NCBI RefSeq assembly: GCF_042466665.1
Contig: NZ_CP162102.1
Location: 6,758,001 to 6,822,000 of the forward strand
Direction: 5' to 3'
DNA: 64,000 nucleotides
DNA from: Peterkaempfera podocarpi
GTDB lineage: Bacteria; Actinomycetota; Actinomycetes; Streptomycetales; Streptomycetaceae
The notes under the pieces are model-generated. The model was given only the letters and a program-made list of their open reading frames with translations, did not search any database and was not told where the DNA came from. Shown piece after piece: positions 26,316-35,371 of the stretch (its first letter is position 1; every line of letters begins with the position of its first letter). A program made the translations under genes and the position numbers.

Positions 26316-26332
26316 CGCACTTCATATGTGCG
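26316..26332. promoter_or_regulatory. Candidate operator before kdgD-gudD
   Basis: CGCAC-N7-GTGCG forms an inverted repeat around TTCATAT, 30 bp upstream of the kdgD start. The AT-rich centre and GC flanks fit a GntR-, IclR- or LacI-type site for uronate control. Confidence 0.45.
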
Positions 26333-26362
26333 AATCTGCTCGCGACTGTAGATGCGGCCCGC

Positions 26363-27526
26363 TCAGCCGGTCAAGGCGGCCCAGGGCGCCGAGGGCGTCG
26401 CACCGTCTCGGTGAATCGGCCCGTTCCCGCAGGTCAGCGGGGTGCATGAGCCGCCGCGCCGATGGGCGACGATCTCGGCGGCCACCGCGACCGCCGTCTC
26501 CTCCGGGGTACGTGCCCCCAGGTCCAGACCGATCGGCGAGCGCAGCCGACCCAACGCGGCCTCCCCCACCCCCGCCGCACGCAGCCGTTCCAGCCGCTCA
26601 CGGTGGGTGCGCCGCGACCCCATCGCCCCCACATAGGCGACCGGCAGCCGCAGCGCCTCCACCAGCAGCGGCACATCGAACTTGGGATCATGGGTGAGCA
26701 CACACACCACGGTGCGCCCGTCCAGCGCCCCGGTGGCCGCCTCCCGCGCCAGATAGCGGTGCGGCCACTCCACCACCACCTCGTCGGCGGCCGGGAAGCG
26801 GCGCCGGGTGGCGAAAACCCCGCGGGCGTCGCACACCGTCACCCGGTAGCCCAGGAACACCCCGATGCCCGCCACCGCCGCGGCGAAGTCGATCGCGCCG
26901 AAGACCAGCATCCGCGGAGCCGGCACCGACGACTGCACAGAGAGCACCACCCCGTCCGGATCCTCCGCACCGCAGGGCCGCCCCTCCCGGTCCAGCACCA
27001 GCCGCCCGGTGCGCCCCACGTCCAGCATCGCCCGTGCCTCGGCGATCACCGCCCGCTCCAGCGGTGCCGAGTCCAGCCCGCCGGCGCACTCCGCGGCGGT
27101 CACCGCCAGCGCCCGCCCCACCGGCTCCCCGGGCCCGCCCACCACCTCCACCAGTGCCACCGGCGTCCCCGAGGCGATGGCGGCCAGCCCCGCGTCCAGC
27201 GCCGGATCGTCCCCCGGGCGCACCCGCCGCACCAGCACCTCCAGCGACCCCCCGCAGGTCAGCCCCACCGCAAAGGCGTCCTCGCTGCTGTAGCCGAACC
27301 GCTGCACCACCGGCTGTCCGCTCTCCAGCACCTCCTGGCACAGCTCGTACACCGCCCCCTCCACACACCCCCCGGAGACACTGCCGACCGCCTCGCCGTC
27401 CTCGTCCACGGCCAGCGAGGCACCGGGGTCCCGGGGCGCGCTGCCCGCGACCGACACCACCGTGGCCAGCGCGAAGGGTCGCCCCGCGGTGTGCCATGCG
27501 ATCAGCTGCCCGGCGATCTCCTGCAT
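26363..27526 (-). CDS. xdhC: XdhC-family molybdenum cofactor insertion/sulfuration protein
   Basis: The 387-residue protein has the XdhC/CoxI domain first (FALATVVSVAGSAPRDPGASLAV, GSVSGGCVEGAV, LTCGGSLEVLV). A Rossmann-like domain follows (RMLVFGAIDFAAAVAGIGVFLGY, YVGAMGSRRTHRERL, LRSPIGLDLGARTPEETAVAVAAEI). These proteins bind molybdenum cofactor, help its sulfuration and load xanthine dehydrogenase. It is the last gene of the xdh operon, 49 bp after the molybdopterin subunit. ATG 27526 is used; longer in-frame starts run into the preceding gene. Confidence 0.9.
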   Translation of the reverse strand: MQEIAGQLIAWHTAGRPFALATVVSVAGSAPRDPGASLAVDEDGEAVGSVSGGCVEGAVYELCQEVLESGQPVVQRFGYSSEDAFAVGLTCGGSLEVLVRRVRPGDDPALDAGLAAIASGTPVALVEVVGGPGEPVGRALAVTAAECAGGLDSAPLERAVIAEARAMLDVGRTGRLVLDREGRPCGAEDPDGVVLSVQSSVPAPRMLVFGAIDFAAAVAGIGVFLGYRVTVCDARGVFATRRRFPAADEVVVEWPHRYLAREAATGALDGRTVVCVLTHDPKFDVPLLVEALRLPVAYVGAMGSRRTHRERLERLRAAGVGEAALGRLRSPIGLDLGARTPEETAVAVAAEIVAHRRGGSCTPLTCGNGPIHRDGATPSAPWAALTG

Positions 27527-27575
27527 CTCGGAGGCTCCTAACTCCCGCGGCCCGAGGGTCTCGGTGACGAGGGTG

Positions 27576-29951
27576 TCACCCCGTCGGCGGCGGCTGGACG
27601 GTGAGGTGCTCGGGCCGCACCGGCACCCGGTCCAGTGCCAGCCCGGTCGCCGCCCGGATCGCCGACACCACCGCCGGGGTCGAGGACAGGGTGGGGGCCT
27701 CGCCGGCACCGCGCAGCCCGTACGGGGCATGCGGGTCGGCCAGTTCCAGCACGTCCACCGGCTGGGGCGGGGTGTCCAGGATGGTGGGGATCAGATAGTC
27801 GGTGAAGGACGGGTTGCGTACCTTCCCCGCGCTGACCTGGATCTCCTCCATCACCGCGAGGCCCAGCCCCTGCACCGAGCCGCCGTGGATCTGGCCCACC
27901 ACCGCGGAGGGGTTCACCGCCCGGCCCACATCCTGCGCGGCGGCCAGCTCCACCACCCGGACCAGGCCCAGCTCCACATCCACGTCCACCACCGCCCGAT
28001 GGGCGCAGAAGGAGTACTGGACATGGCCGAACCCCTGCCCGGTCTCCGGATGCAGCGGCTGGGTCGGCCGGTGCCGGTACACCCGGGTCTCCTCGATGCA
28101 CTCCTCGCCCAGCAGGTCCGCCACCCCGGCCAGCACCCCGTCGGCGGCCGACACCACCTTGCCGCCGGCCAGCGAGAGGTCGTCCTGCGTCCATCCGTAC
28201 CGGGCGCGGCCCTTGGCGAACAGCGCCGCCCGCACCGCCTCGCAGGTCAGCCGCACCGCACCGCCGGTCATATAGGTCTGCCGTGAGGCGGAGGTGGAGC
28301 CGGCCGAGCCCACCCCGGTGTCCGCCGGGTGGATCGTCACCCGCTCCACACCCAGCTCGGTACGGGCGATCTGCCCGTGCACGGTGACTCCGCCCTGGCC
28401 GACCTCCGCCGCCGCGGTGTGCACCATGGCCACGGGCTCCCCGCCGATCACCTCCAGCCGGACCCGGGCCGTGGAGTAGTCGTCGAAGCCCTCGGAGAAC
28501 CCCACGTTCTTGATCCCCACGGCATAGCCGACGCCGCGCACCACGCCCTCGCCGTGTGTGCTGTTGGAGAGCGCTCCCGGCAGCTCCCGCACATCCGGCC
28601 CGGCGGCGGGCGGCAGCGGCAGCGCCTTGACCCGCCGCAGCAGCTCGGCCACCGGGGCGGGGGAGTCGATCCGCTGCCCGGTGGGCAGCGAGGAGCCCTC
28701 GCTGACCGCGTTGCGCTGCCGCAGCTCCACCGGGTCCATGTCCAGCGCGGCGGCCAGCCGGTCCAGCTGCGACTCGTAGGCGAAGCAGGCCTGCACCGCC
28801 CCGAAGCCGCGCATCGCCCCGCACGGGGGGTTGTTGGTGTACAGCGCCAGCGCCTCCATCGAGACATGGGGCACCACATACGGCCCCACGCCCAGTGACG
28901 CGGCATTGCCGACCACCGCGGGGGAGGAGGAGGCATAGGCGCCGCCGTCCAGCACGATCCGGGCCTCGACATAGACCAGCCGGCCGTCCCGGGTGGCGCC
29001 GTGCTCATAGCGGAGGGTCGCCGGGTGGCGGTGCACATGCCCGAAGAAGGACTCCTCGCGGCCGTACACCACCTTCACCGGGCGGCCGGTGCGCTGCGCC
29101 AGCAGGCAGGCGTGGATCTGCATCGACAGATCCTCCCGGCCGCCGAACGCGCCGCCCACCCCGGCCAGCGAGATCCGCACCAACTCCTCCGGCAGGCCCA
29201 GCACCGGGGCCATCTGCCGCCGGTCCACATGGAGCCACTGGGTGGCGACATAGAGGTCCACACCGCCGTCCTCGGCGGGGACGGCAAGGCCCGACTCGGG
29301 CCCGAGGAACGCCTGGTCCTGCATCCCGACCCGGTACTCGCCGCGCACCACCACATCGGCCCGGGCGCGCACGGCGTCGGTCACCCCGCCGCCGCTGACC
29401 ACCCGCTGCCGGTGCAGCACATTGCCGGCCGCCTTGCCCCGGTACTCGGCGGGGGTGTGGACATACCCGTACCGCCCGGGGTCCAGCGCCTGCTCCTCGG
29501 TGCAGATCGGCTCCAGCACCTCGTAGTCCACGGCGATGGCGGCCACCGCCCGGCGGGCGGTCTCCGGATGGTCCGCGGCCACGATCGCCACCGGCTCACC
29601 GTGGTAGCGCACCTGGTCCACGGCGAGTGCCGGCTGGTCCTCGATCTCCAGGCCGTAGGTCTTGCGGCCCGGTACGTCCTCATGGGTGAGCACCGCGTGC
29701 ACCCCCGGCACGGCCAGTGCGGCGGAGATGTCCACCGAGCGGATCCTGGCGCGGGCGTGCGGGGCGCGCAGCGCCATCCCCCAGAGCATGTCCTCCGCCC
29801 ACAGGTCGGAGGAGTAGGCGAACTCACCGCGCACCTTGAGGATCCCGTCCGGGCGCGCCGCGCTGGCGCCGACACCGTGCGGGTGATCGGTGGTGATCTT
29901 CTCCAGGTTCTTCTCACCGCGCAGCGCACCGCGCGGACCGGGGGCACCCAT
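27576..29951 (-). CDS. Xanthine dehydrogenase, molybdopterin-binding subunit
   Basis: The 791-residue protein spans the two aldehyde-oxidase/xanthine-dehydrogenase domains. GILKVRGEFAYSSDLW and MALRAPHARARIRSVD form the hammerhead domain. GVGGAFGGREDLS is the cofactor-binding Gln/Gly loop, NPPCGAMRGFGAVQACF the cofactor loop with substrate-site Arg, and RGAGEAPTLSSTPAV contains the catalytic Glu near the C-terminus. It hydroxylates hypoxanthine and xanthine to urate together with the FeS and FAD subunits. Its start overlaps the FeS subunit stop by one base (TGATG). Confidence 0.93.
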   Translation of the reverse strand: MGAPGPRGALRGEKNLEKITTDHPHGVGASAARPDGILKVRGEFAYSSDLWAEDMLWGMALRAPHARARIRSVDISAALAVPGVHAVLTHEDVPGRKTYGLEIEDQPALAVDQVRYHGEPVAIVAADHPETARRAVAAIAVDYEVLEPICTEEQALDPGRYGYVHTPAEYRGKAAGNVLHRQRVVSGGGVTDAVRARADVVVRGEYRVGMQDQAFLGPESGLAVPAEDGGVDLYVATQWLHVDRRQMAPVLGLPEELVRISLAGVGGAFGGREDLSMQIHACLLAQRTGRPVKVVYGREESFFGHVHRHPATLRYEHGATRDGRLVYVEARIVLDGGAYASSSPAVVGNAASLGVGPYVVPHVSMEALALYTNNPPCGAMRGFGAVQACFAYESQLDRLAAALDMDPVELRQRNAVSEGSSLPTGQRIDSPAPVAELLRRVKALPLPPAAGPDVRELPGALSNSTHGEGVVRGVGYAVGIKNVGFSEGFDDYSTARVRLEVIGGEPVAMVHTAAAEVGQGGVTVHGQIARTELGVERVTIHPADTGVGSAGSTSASRQTYMTGGAVRLTCEAVRAALFAKGRARYGWTQDDLSLAGGKVVSAADGVLAGVADLLGEECIEETRVYRHRPTQPLHPETGQGFGHVQYSFCAHRAVVDVDVELGLVRVVELAAAQDVGRAVNPSAVVGQIHGGSVQGLGLAVMEEIQVSAGKVRNPSFTDYLIPTILDTPPQPVDVLELADPHAPYGLRGAGEAPTLSSTPAVVSAIRAATGLALDRVPVRPEHLTVQPPPTG

Positions 29952-30436
29952 CAGCCGTCCACCTCGGCCTTCGCACTCCTGCGGGCGGCGGCCAGCCGTA
30001 CCGCGTCCATGATCTTCTCGTACCCCGTGCAGCGGCAGAGATTGCCCGACAGGGCCTCCCTGATGCCGGAGTCCGACGGCTGGGGGTCTCGCTCCAGCAG
30101 CGCATGGGCCTGCACCAGCAGGCCGGGGGTGCAGAAGCCGCACTGCACGGCGCCCGCGTCCAGGAACGCCTGCTGCACCGGGTCCAGGCCGTGCTCGTCC
30201 GCCAGCCCCTCCACGGTGCGGACCTCCCGGCCCTCCACCTGGCCGGCCGCCACCAGGCAGGAGCAGACCGGCGAGCCGTCCAGATAGACCGTGCAGGAAC
30301 CGCACTCGCCCTGCTCGCAGGCGTTCTTGGAGCCCGGCAGGCCGAGCCGCTCCCGCAGCACGTACAGCAGCGACTCGCCCTCCCACACATCGTCGGCGAC
30401 CACCGGGCGCCCATTGGCCGTGAAGCCGATCCTCAT
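29951..30436 (-). CDS. Xanthine dehydrogenase, 2Fe-2S subunit
   Basis: The 161-residue protein has the plant-type ferredoxin cluster CEQGECGSCTVYLDG with a fourth Cys in SPVCSCL. The helical [2Fe-2S]-binding domain follows, with QCGFCTPGLLVQA and NLCRCTGYEKIMDAV. It passes electrons from the molybdenum centre to FAD. I chose ATG 30436, which overlaps the FAD subunit stop by four bases; longer starts would duplicate its end. Confidence 0.95.
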   Translation of the reverse strand: MRIGFTANGRPVVADDVWEGESLLYVLRERLGLPGSKNACEQGECGSCTVYLDGSPVCSCLVAAGQVEGREVRTVEGLADEHGLDPVQQAFLDAGAVQCGFCTPGLLVQAHALLERDPQPSDSGIREALSGNLCRCTGYEKIMDAVRLAAARRSAKAEVDG

Positions 30437-31323
30437 GCCGCGCTCCTCTCCAGCCGCTCGCCGTACTCGGCCCAGCACCAGGCCAGGGTGCGGCGCGCCA
30501 TCACCGCCAGGGCATGCCGCCGGTACTGCGCACTGCCCCGCACATCGTCGATCGGGCTGGCGGCCGCGGCGACCAGCTCACCGAACCGCCGTACCACCGC
30601 ATCGTCCAGCGCACCGCCGCTCTCCCACAGGCCGCCCTCGGACAGTGCCGCGGCCAGGAACTCCTCAGCGGCGACCGCCCGGCGCGGCGTGGGGGCCGCC
30701 GAGCCCAGCCCGGTGCCCACCGTGCGGTCGTCGGGGTGCAGGGCGAGGGCGAAGGCGCAGACCGCGATCACCATGGCATTGCGGGTGCCGATCTTGGAGA
30801 ACTGCTGGGGGCCGTCCGCCACCGGGATGCGCACGGCCCGGATCAGCTCGTCCGGCTCCAGCGCATGCCGCTTCACCCCCAGATAGAAGGCGTCGATCGG
30901 GATCAGCCGGGTGCCGCGCACCGACGCCGCCTCCACCTGCACCCCGCGGCCCGCCGCCAGCAGCGGCGGATGGGAGTCGCCCGCCGGGGACGCCGCACCC
31001 AGATTGCCCCCCACGCTGCCCCGGTTGCGGATCTGCGGGGAGCCCACCGTGCGCGCCGCCAGCGCCAGACCGGGCAGCGGCGCGGACAGCTCCTCGATGA
31101 TCCGCGCGTACGGCACCGAGGCGCCGAGCCGCACCACCGCGCCGTCCGACTCCCAGCGGCCCAGCTCGGCGACGCCGCCCAGGTCCAGCAGCGCGGGTGG
31201 CCGGCGGCGGTCGAAGTTCAGTTCCACCATCACATCGGTGCCACCGGCGATCGGCACCGCCAGGGGCAGCTCGGCCTTCAGCGCCAGCGCCTCGTCCCAG
31301 GTGGCGGGCCGCAGGAACTCCAT
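30433..31323 (-). CDS. Xanthine dehydrogenase, FAD-binding subunit
   Basis: The 296-residue protein is a CoxM/PaoB-type FAD subunit. MEFLRPATWDEALAL and VPIAGGTDVMVELNF form the FAD pyrophosphate loop, RNRGSVGGNLGAASPAGDS is the second FAD motif, and FSKIGTRNAMVIAVCAFAL is the C-terminal domain hallmark. It is the first gene of the leftward xdh operon, which diverges from the PucR regulator. Confidence 0.93.
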   Translation of the reverse strand: MEFLRPATWDEALALKAELPLAVPIAGGTDVMVELNFDRRRPPALLDLGGVAELGRWESDGAVVRLGASVPYARIIEELSAPLPGLALAARTVGSPQIRNRGSVGGNLGAASPAGDSHPPLLAAGRGVQVEAASVRGTRLIPIDAFYLGVKRHALEPDELIRAVRIPVADGPQQFSKIGTRNAMVIAVCAFALALHPDDRTVGTGLGSAAPTPRRAVAAEEFLAAALSEGGLWESGGALDDAVVRRFGELVAAAASPIDDVRGSAQYRRHALAVMARRTLAWCWAEYGERLERSAA

Positions 31324-31682
31324 CCGGGTCTCCCTTGCGTAGGACGCACCTCCTCCGCCCAGTACACACGCAGCCACCCGCTCACGGGCAGTCACCGATG
31401 CCATGAACCCTGAAGCCCCGTCCGCCCCCGACTCCTGTAGTTTTCTCCAAAGGGACGGTCCCGCGCGGCCCGGGGCCACGCTCCTGACCTGCGGCAGGCA
31501 ACGGCGCCCAGGCCGCTCCCGACCGCCGCCCGGAGCCAGGGGGGCGCGTCCGTCCGGCCCATGCCGTCGATCGTCCGATCGTCCGGCGTCGCTCGGCCGG
31601 GTGCACGCTGAGGTGTGCGGGCGCCGGGCGCGCAGCACGGCGCACCCGCTCGTGCACGCATTCGCCAGGAGGAGGCACCACC
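31324..31682. promoter_or_regulatory. Divergent xdh/pucR promoter region with a direct 8-bp repeat
   Basis: This 359-bp gap between the divergent xdh operon and the PucR gene has no gene. GATCGTCC occurs twice in tandem (31569-31576 and 31577-31584), generating CGATCG-TC-CGATCG. GGAGGAGG precedes the PucR start. The repeat is a candidate regulator site, possibly for PucR itself. Confidence 0.45.
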
Positions 31683-33302
31683 ATGCGGGTCGCCGCGCTG
31701 CTCGCCCCCGGCGCGCCACGGCTGCGGCTGCTGGTCGGCGAAGGGGAGCTGGACCGGCAGGTCACCGGGGTGATGACCACCGATCTGCACGACCCCGGCC
31801 GGTACCTCCACGGGGGTGAACTGGTCCTCACCGGGATGCTCTGGCGCACCGCCCCCGAGGACAGCGAACGGTTCGTGCGGGTCCTGGCCGAGGCCGGAGC
31901 CGTTGCCCTGGCAGCGGGCGAGGCCGAGGTGGGGCCGGTCCCGGCAGACCTCGTCCAGGCCTGCCGTCGGCACCGGATGCCGCTGCTGGCCGTCCCCGAG
32001 GACATCGCCTTCGCATCCGTCGCCGAGTACGTCGGCCGGCAGATCTCCGCCGACCGCGCCGCCGACCTGGCCGCCCTGGTGGAACGCCACCGGCTGCTGG
32101 TCTCCGCGGTCGGCGGCACCGGCCTGGACGCGGTGCTGGATCTGCTCGGCGGCGACCTCGACCTGGACTGCTGGGTGCTCGCCCCCACCGGCCGGATGGT
32201 CGCCGGCCCGCCCCACCGGCTGCCGGCCGCCGACCGGGAGCGGCTGGTGCGCACCCATCTCGCCGCGCGCCGCCGCCGGGCCGCCCCACCGCACCGGGCC
32301 CGGCTGCACGGGCAGCCGTACTCGCTGCTCCCCGCGCCCGCCGATGCGGCGGCCGAGGCACCGCTGGCCGACTGGCTGCTGGCCCTCGCCGGCGATGTCA
32401 CCGAATGGACCGCCAAGCGCCGTCAGCTCGCCGACAACCTGGCACGGCTGGTCGCCGCGGAACGGGTGCGCCGGGACGAGGGCCGAGCGCTGCGCCGCCG
32501 GCTGGCGGACGAGGTCTCGGCCCTGCTGCGGCAGGAGACGGGGGCCGCCGGCATCGGCCGGGCCCTGTACGCGGCCGAGGCGATGTCGGGGCCGGGGCCC
32601 CAGCGCCCGCCCGCCGCCTGGGTGGTGGTCGCGGGCGAGAGCACCGGGCTGCCCCCCGGTGCGCTGCGGGCGGCCCTGGAGGAGGCGCTGACCGCGGCCG
32701 CCGACGACCGCGCCCTGGTCGCCGCAGCCGCACCGGACCGGGGGGCCGCACCGGACCAGGGGGACGGCGACGGCAGCGGAGCCCTGGTGGTCCTGCCCGC
32801 CCCCGAGGCCGGCACCCCCGCCGATCTGCTGCGCGAACTGCTGGCCCCGCTGGAGGCCGGACTCGGCCCGGACGACCGGATCACCCTGGGGGTGAGCGCA
32901 CCCGCCGCCGAACCGGGCGCACTGCGCGGCGCCTGGGAGGAGGCCCGCCATGCCCGCCGGATCGCGGAGGCCCGCAGCGGGCGGATCTGCGTCGCCGGTC
33001 CCGAGGAGCTGGCCTCGCACATCCTGCTGCTGGCCGCCGTCCCCGAAGAGGTCCGGCGCGCCTTCCGCAGCAGGCTGCTGGACCCCGTCGCCGACTACGA
33101 CCGCGACCACCAGGCGGACCTGCTGCCCACCCTGGACGCCTTCCTGCGTGCCGACGGCTCCTGGACCCGCTGTGCGGCGGAGCTCCACGTCCATGTCAAC
33201 ACCCTGCGCTACCGGATCGGCCGGATCGAGGAGTTGACCGGGCGTCAGCTGTCGCGGATGGAGGACCGGGTGGACTTCTACCTCGCGCTGGCGCTCGGCT
33301 GA
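31683..33302 (+). CDS. PucR-family transcriptional regulator of purine catabolism
   Basis: The 539-residue protein has an N-terminal PucR domain (RLLVGEGELDRQVTGVMTTDLHDPGRYLHGGELVLTG), a central GGDEF-like/linker region, and a C-terminal PucR HTH (FLRADGSWTRCAAELHVHVNTLRYRIGRIEELTG, ending DRVDFYLALALG). The family activates purine-catabolic genes in Bacillus and is widespread in actinomycetes. The divergent position next to xdh makes xanthine dehydrogenase its likely target. An insertion of Ala/Asp/Gly-rich sequence near residue 350 is low complexity. Confidence 0.88.
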   Translation: MRVAALLAPGAPRLRLLVGEGELDRQVTGVMTTDLHDPGRYLHGGELVLTGMLWRTAPEDSERFVRVLAEAGAVALAAGEAEVGPVPADLVQACRRHRMPLLAVPEDIAFASVAEYVGRQISADRAADLAALVERHRLLVSAVGGTGLDAVLDLLGGDLDLDCWVLAPTGRMVAGPPHRLPAADRERLVRTHLAARRRRAAPPHRARLHGQPYSLLPAPADAAAEAPLADWLLALAGDVTEWTAKRRQLADNLARLVAAERVRRDEGRALRRRLADEVSALLRQETGAAGIGRALYAAEAMSGPGPQRPPAAWVVVAGESTGLPPGALRAALEEALTAAADDRALVAAAAPDRGAAPDQGDGDGSGALVVLPAPEAGTPADLLRELLAPLEAGLGPDDRITLGVSAPAAEPGALRGAWEEARHARRIAEARSGRICVAGPEELASHILLLAAVPEEVRRAFRSRLLDPVADYDRDHQADLLPTLDAFLRADGSWTRCAAELHVHVNTLRYRIGRIEELTGRQLSRMEDRVDFYLALALG

Positions 33303-33308
33303 GGCAGG

Positions 33309-33695
33309 TCAGCGGGCGATGTCCAGGCCGGGCGTGCTGTCCCAGCCGACGACGCGCATCACCCGGCGCAGATGAGGGGCGAGGCCGTGCAGCACCAGCC
33401 GCCGCTCGCCGTCACCGAAGAGCGCGGTGGCGGTGTGCACCAGCAGCCGGCACCCGCCGACATCCATGAACTCCAGCCCCGACAGCTCCAGATGAAGGCT
33501 CGCCGGACCGCCGGCCGACCCGGAGGGAGGCCGGGTCTCCGCGGACAGCACACCGGCGAGGCGGGTCACATTGGAGGCGTCCACATCCCCCGTCAGGGCG
33601 AGCCGGCCGCGGCGGCCGGTTCTGAAGATCCGCAGCAGCCCGTCCTCGTACACCGGCTCGTGCGGTTCGGCGGTGCGGCGCAGCAGTGTCTCCAC
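33309..33695 (-). CDS. STAS-domain protein (anti-sigma factor antagonist-like)
   Basis: The 128-residue protein has a STAS fold: GRLALTGDVDASNVTRLAGVL, then LHLELSGLEFMDVGGCRLLVHTA. In classical antagonists the sequence after the central Asp is SSG with a phosphorylatable Ser. Here it is VGG, so control by kinase phosphorylation is unlikely. Such forms are common among Streptomyces STAS proteins tied to signalling rather than SpoIIAA-like switches. It starts at GTG 33695 behind GGAAGGGGG and ends six bases from the convergent PucR gene. Confidence 0.8.
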   Translation of the reverse strand: METLLRRTAEPHEPVYEDGLLRIFRTGRRGRLALTGDVDASNVTRLAGVLSAETRPPSGSAGGPASLHLELSGLEFMDVGGCRLLVHTATALFGDGERRLVLHGLAPHLRRVMRVVGWDSTPGLDIAR

Positions 33696-34107
33696 GTGGC
33701 GCCCCCTTCCCGAGGCGGAGGCCGGCCGCCGGCTCGGCGGTTGGTGTTCCCAGACTCTATGCGCAGCCTGCCACTTCTGTCACCGGTTGCGCACACTGCG
33801 CTACCAGCCTGCGGTGTGCCTCCGCGCACCCGTGCGCGCCCGGTCGATGTGTGCCGCACCGTGCCGGGACCGGTGGTGCGCCCTGGTTGCGTATAGTCGC
33901 CGGGGCGCGGGACTCCCCCGGGACGGACGGTGGAAGCGGCTGCCGCGCCCCGGCCGGACGGGCGGGGCGAGCGGTGGGCGGAGCGGTCCACCACCGGGGG
34001 CGACCGGCGGCTTTGTGTGCGGGTGGCTCGGCTGGGACCCCGGGCGGGGCGCTCCGGGCCCGGCCGGCACCCGGGCTGGATCCCGACACGGCGGAGGCGG
34101 AGCGGAA
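33696..34107. other. Intergenic region with a probable promoter for the ROK kinase
   Basis: No gene is supported. TATAGT at 33892-33897 is a good -10 candidate on the plus strand, about 210 bp before the ROK start. No matching -35 is evident. Confidence 0.4.
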
Positions 34108-35286
34108 TTGAGCGGCAGCGGCGACCCCAAGCGGGAGAAGAACGGCAAGTTCTCCATGATCGGCTCCGGCTCGGGAACCGGCTCCGGCCTCGGCGGCCGC
34201 GGCGGCCGGACCGCGCACCGCAGTGCCAGCCGCCGGCGCCGGTCGGTGCACCTCAGCTCGCTGCGGCTGCCCACCATCGGCATCGACATCGGCGGCACCA
34301 AGGTGGCCGCCGGTGTGGTGGATGCGGACGGCCAGGTGCTGGAGCGGCTGCGTACCGAGACCCCCGACAAGAGCAAGAGCCCCAGGGTGGTCGAGGACAC
34401 CATCGTGGAGCTGGTCCTCGACCTGGCCGACCGGCACGTCGTCCATGCGGTGGGCATCGGCGCGGCGGGCTGGGTGGACGCCGACCGCTCCAAGGTGCTC
34501 TTCGCGCCGCACCTCAACTGGCGCGGCGAGCCGCTGCAGCAGGCCCTGAGCGAGCGGCTGCGCTTCCCGGTGATCGTCGAGAACGACGCCAACGCCGCCG
34601 CCTGGGCCGAGTGGCGCTTCGGAGCCGGACGCGGCGAGGACCACCTGGTGATGATCACTCTGGGGACCGGTATCGGCGGCGCCATCGTCAAGGAGGGGCT
34701 GCTGGAAAGAGGCCGCTGGGGCATGGCCGGGGAGTTCGGCCATATGCAGGTGGTGCCGGGCGGCCACCGCTGCCCCTGCGGCAACCGCGGCTGCTGGGAG
34801 CAGTACTCCTCGGGCAACGCCCTGGTCCGCGAGGCGCGCGAGCTGGCCGCTGCGGAGTCACCGGTGGCCGAGCCGTTGCTGGAGCGGGTGGCCGGGGATG
34901 TCTCCGCCATCACCGGCCCGCTGGTCACCGAGGCCGCCCAGGACGGCGACGCGGTGGCCGTGGAGCTGCTGCACGATGTCGGCCGCTGGCTGGGCGTCGG
35001 CATCGCCAATCTCGCGGCCGCGCTGGACCCGGGCCGGTTCGTCATCGGCGGCGGGGTCTCGGCCGCCGGGGACCTGTTGCTCGGCCCGGCCCAGGACGCC
35101 TTCCGCCGTACCCTGACCGGCCGCGGCTTCCGCCCCGAGGCGCAGATCGTCCTGGCCGAACTCGGCAATGAGGCGGGCCTGGTGGGCGCCGCGGACCTGG
35201 CCCGGCAGGTCGCCCGGCGCTTCCGCACCGTCAAGCGGCGGCGGGTGGAGCGCTGGGGCGGCGCCCCGGACCGCGGCGAAGGCTGA
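34108..35286 (+). CDS. ROK-family glucokinase
   Basis: From TTG 34108 the protein is about 392 residues. GIDIGGTKVAAG near residue 53 is the phosphate loop. ENDANAAAWAEWRFGAG contains the catalytic Asp, GTGIGGAIV is the second phosphate loop, and GEFGHMQV with CPCGNRGCWEQYSSG forms the ROK zinc site. It phosphorylates glucose (or a related hexose) with ATP. The first 50 residues are an unusual Ser/Gly- then Arg-rich extension (GSGSGTGSG, RSASRRRRS) absent from the core family. The start is uncertain: TTG 34108 has GGAGCGGAA upstream, and ATG 34156 lies further inside. It is not in an operon with sugar genes. Confidence 0.87.
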   Translation: MSGSGDPKREKNGKFSMIGSGSGTGSGLGGRGGRTAHRSASRRRRSVHLSSLRLPTIGIDIGGTKVAAGVVDADGQVLERLRTETPDKSKSPRVVEDTIVELVLDLADRHVVHAVGIGAAGWVDADRSKVLFAPHLNWRGEPLQQALSERLRFPVIVENDANAAAWAEWRFGAGRGEDHLVMITLGTGIGGAIVKEGLLERGRWGMAGEFGHMQVVPGGHRCPCGNRGCWEQYSSGNALVREARELAAAESPVAEPLLERVAGDVSAITGPLVTEAAQDGDAVAVELLHDVGRWLGVGIANLAAALDPGRFVIGGGVSAAGDLLLGPAQDAFRRTLTGRGFRPEAQIVLAELGNEAGLVGAADLARQVARRFRTVKRRRVERWGGAPDRGEG

Positions 35287-35371
35287 GCGGCGGCAGCGGG
35301 GCGGGGTGGAGCTCGGCGGGGCGGAGCCGGGCGGTGGAAGCGCGTGGTGGGCGCGATACGTTGGGCCGATC

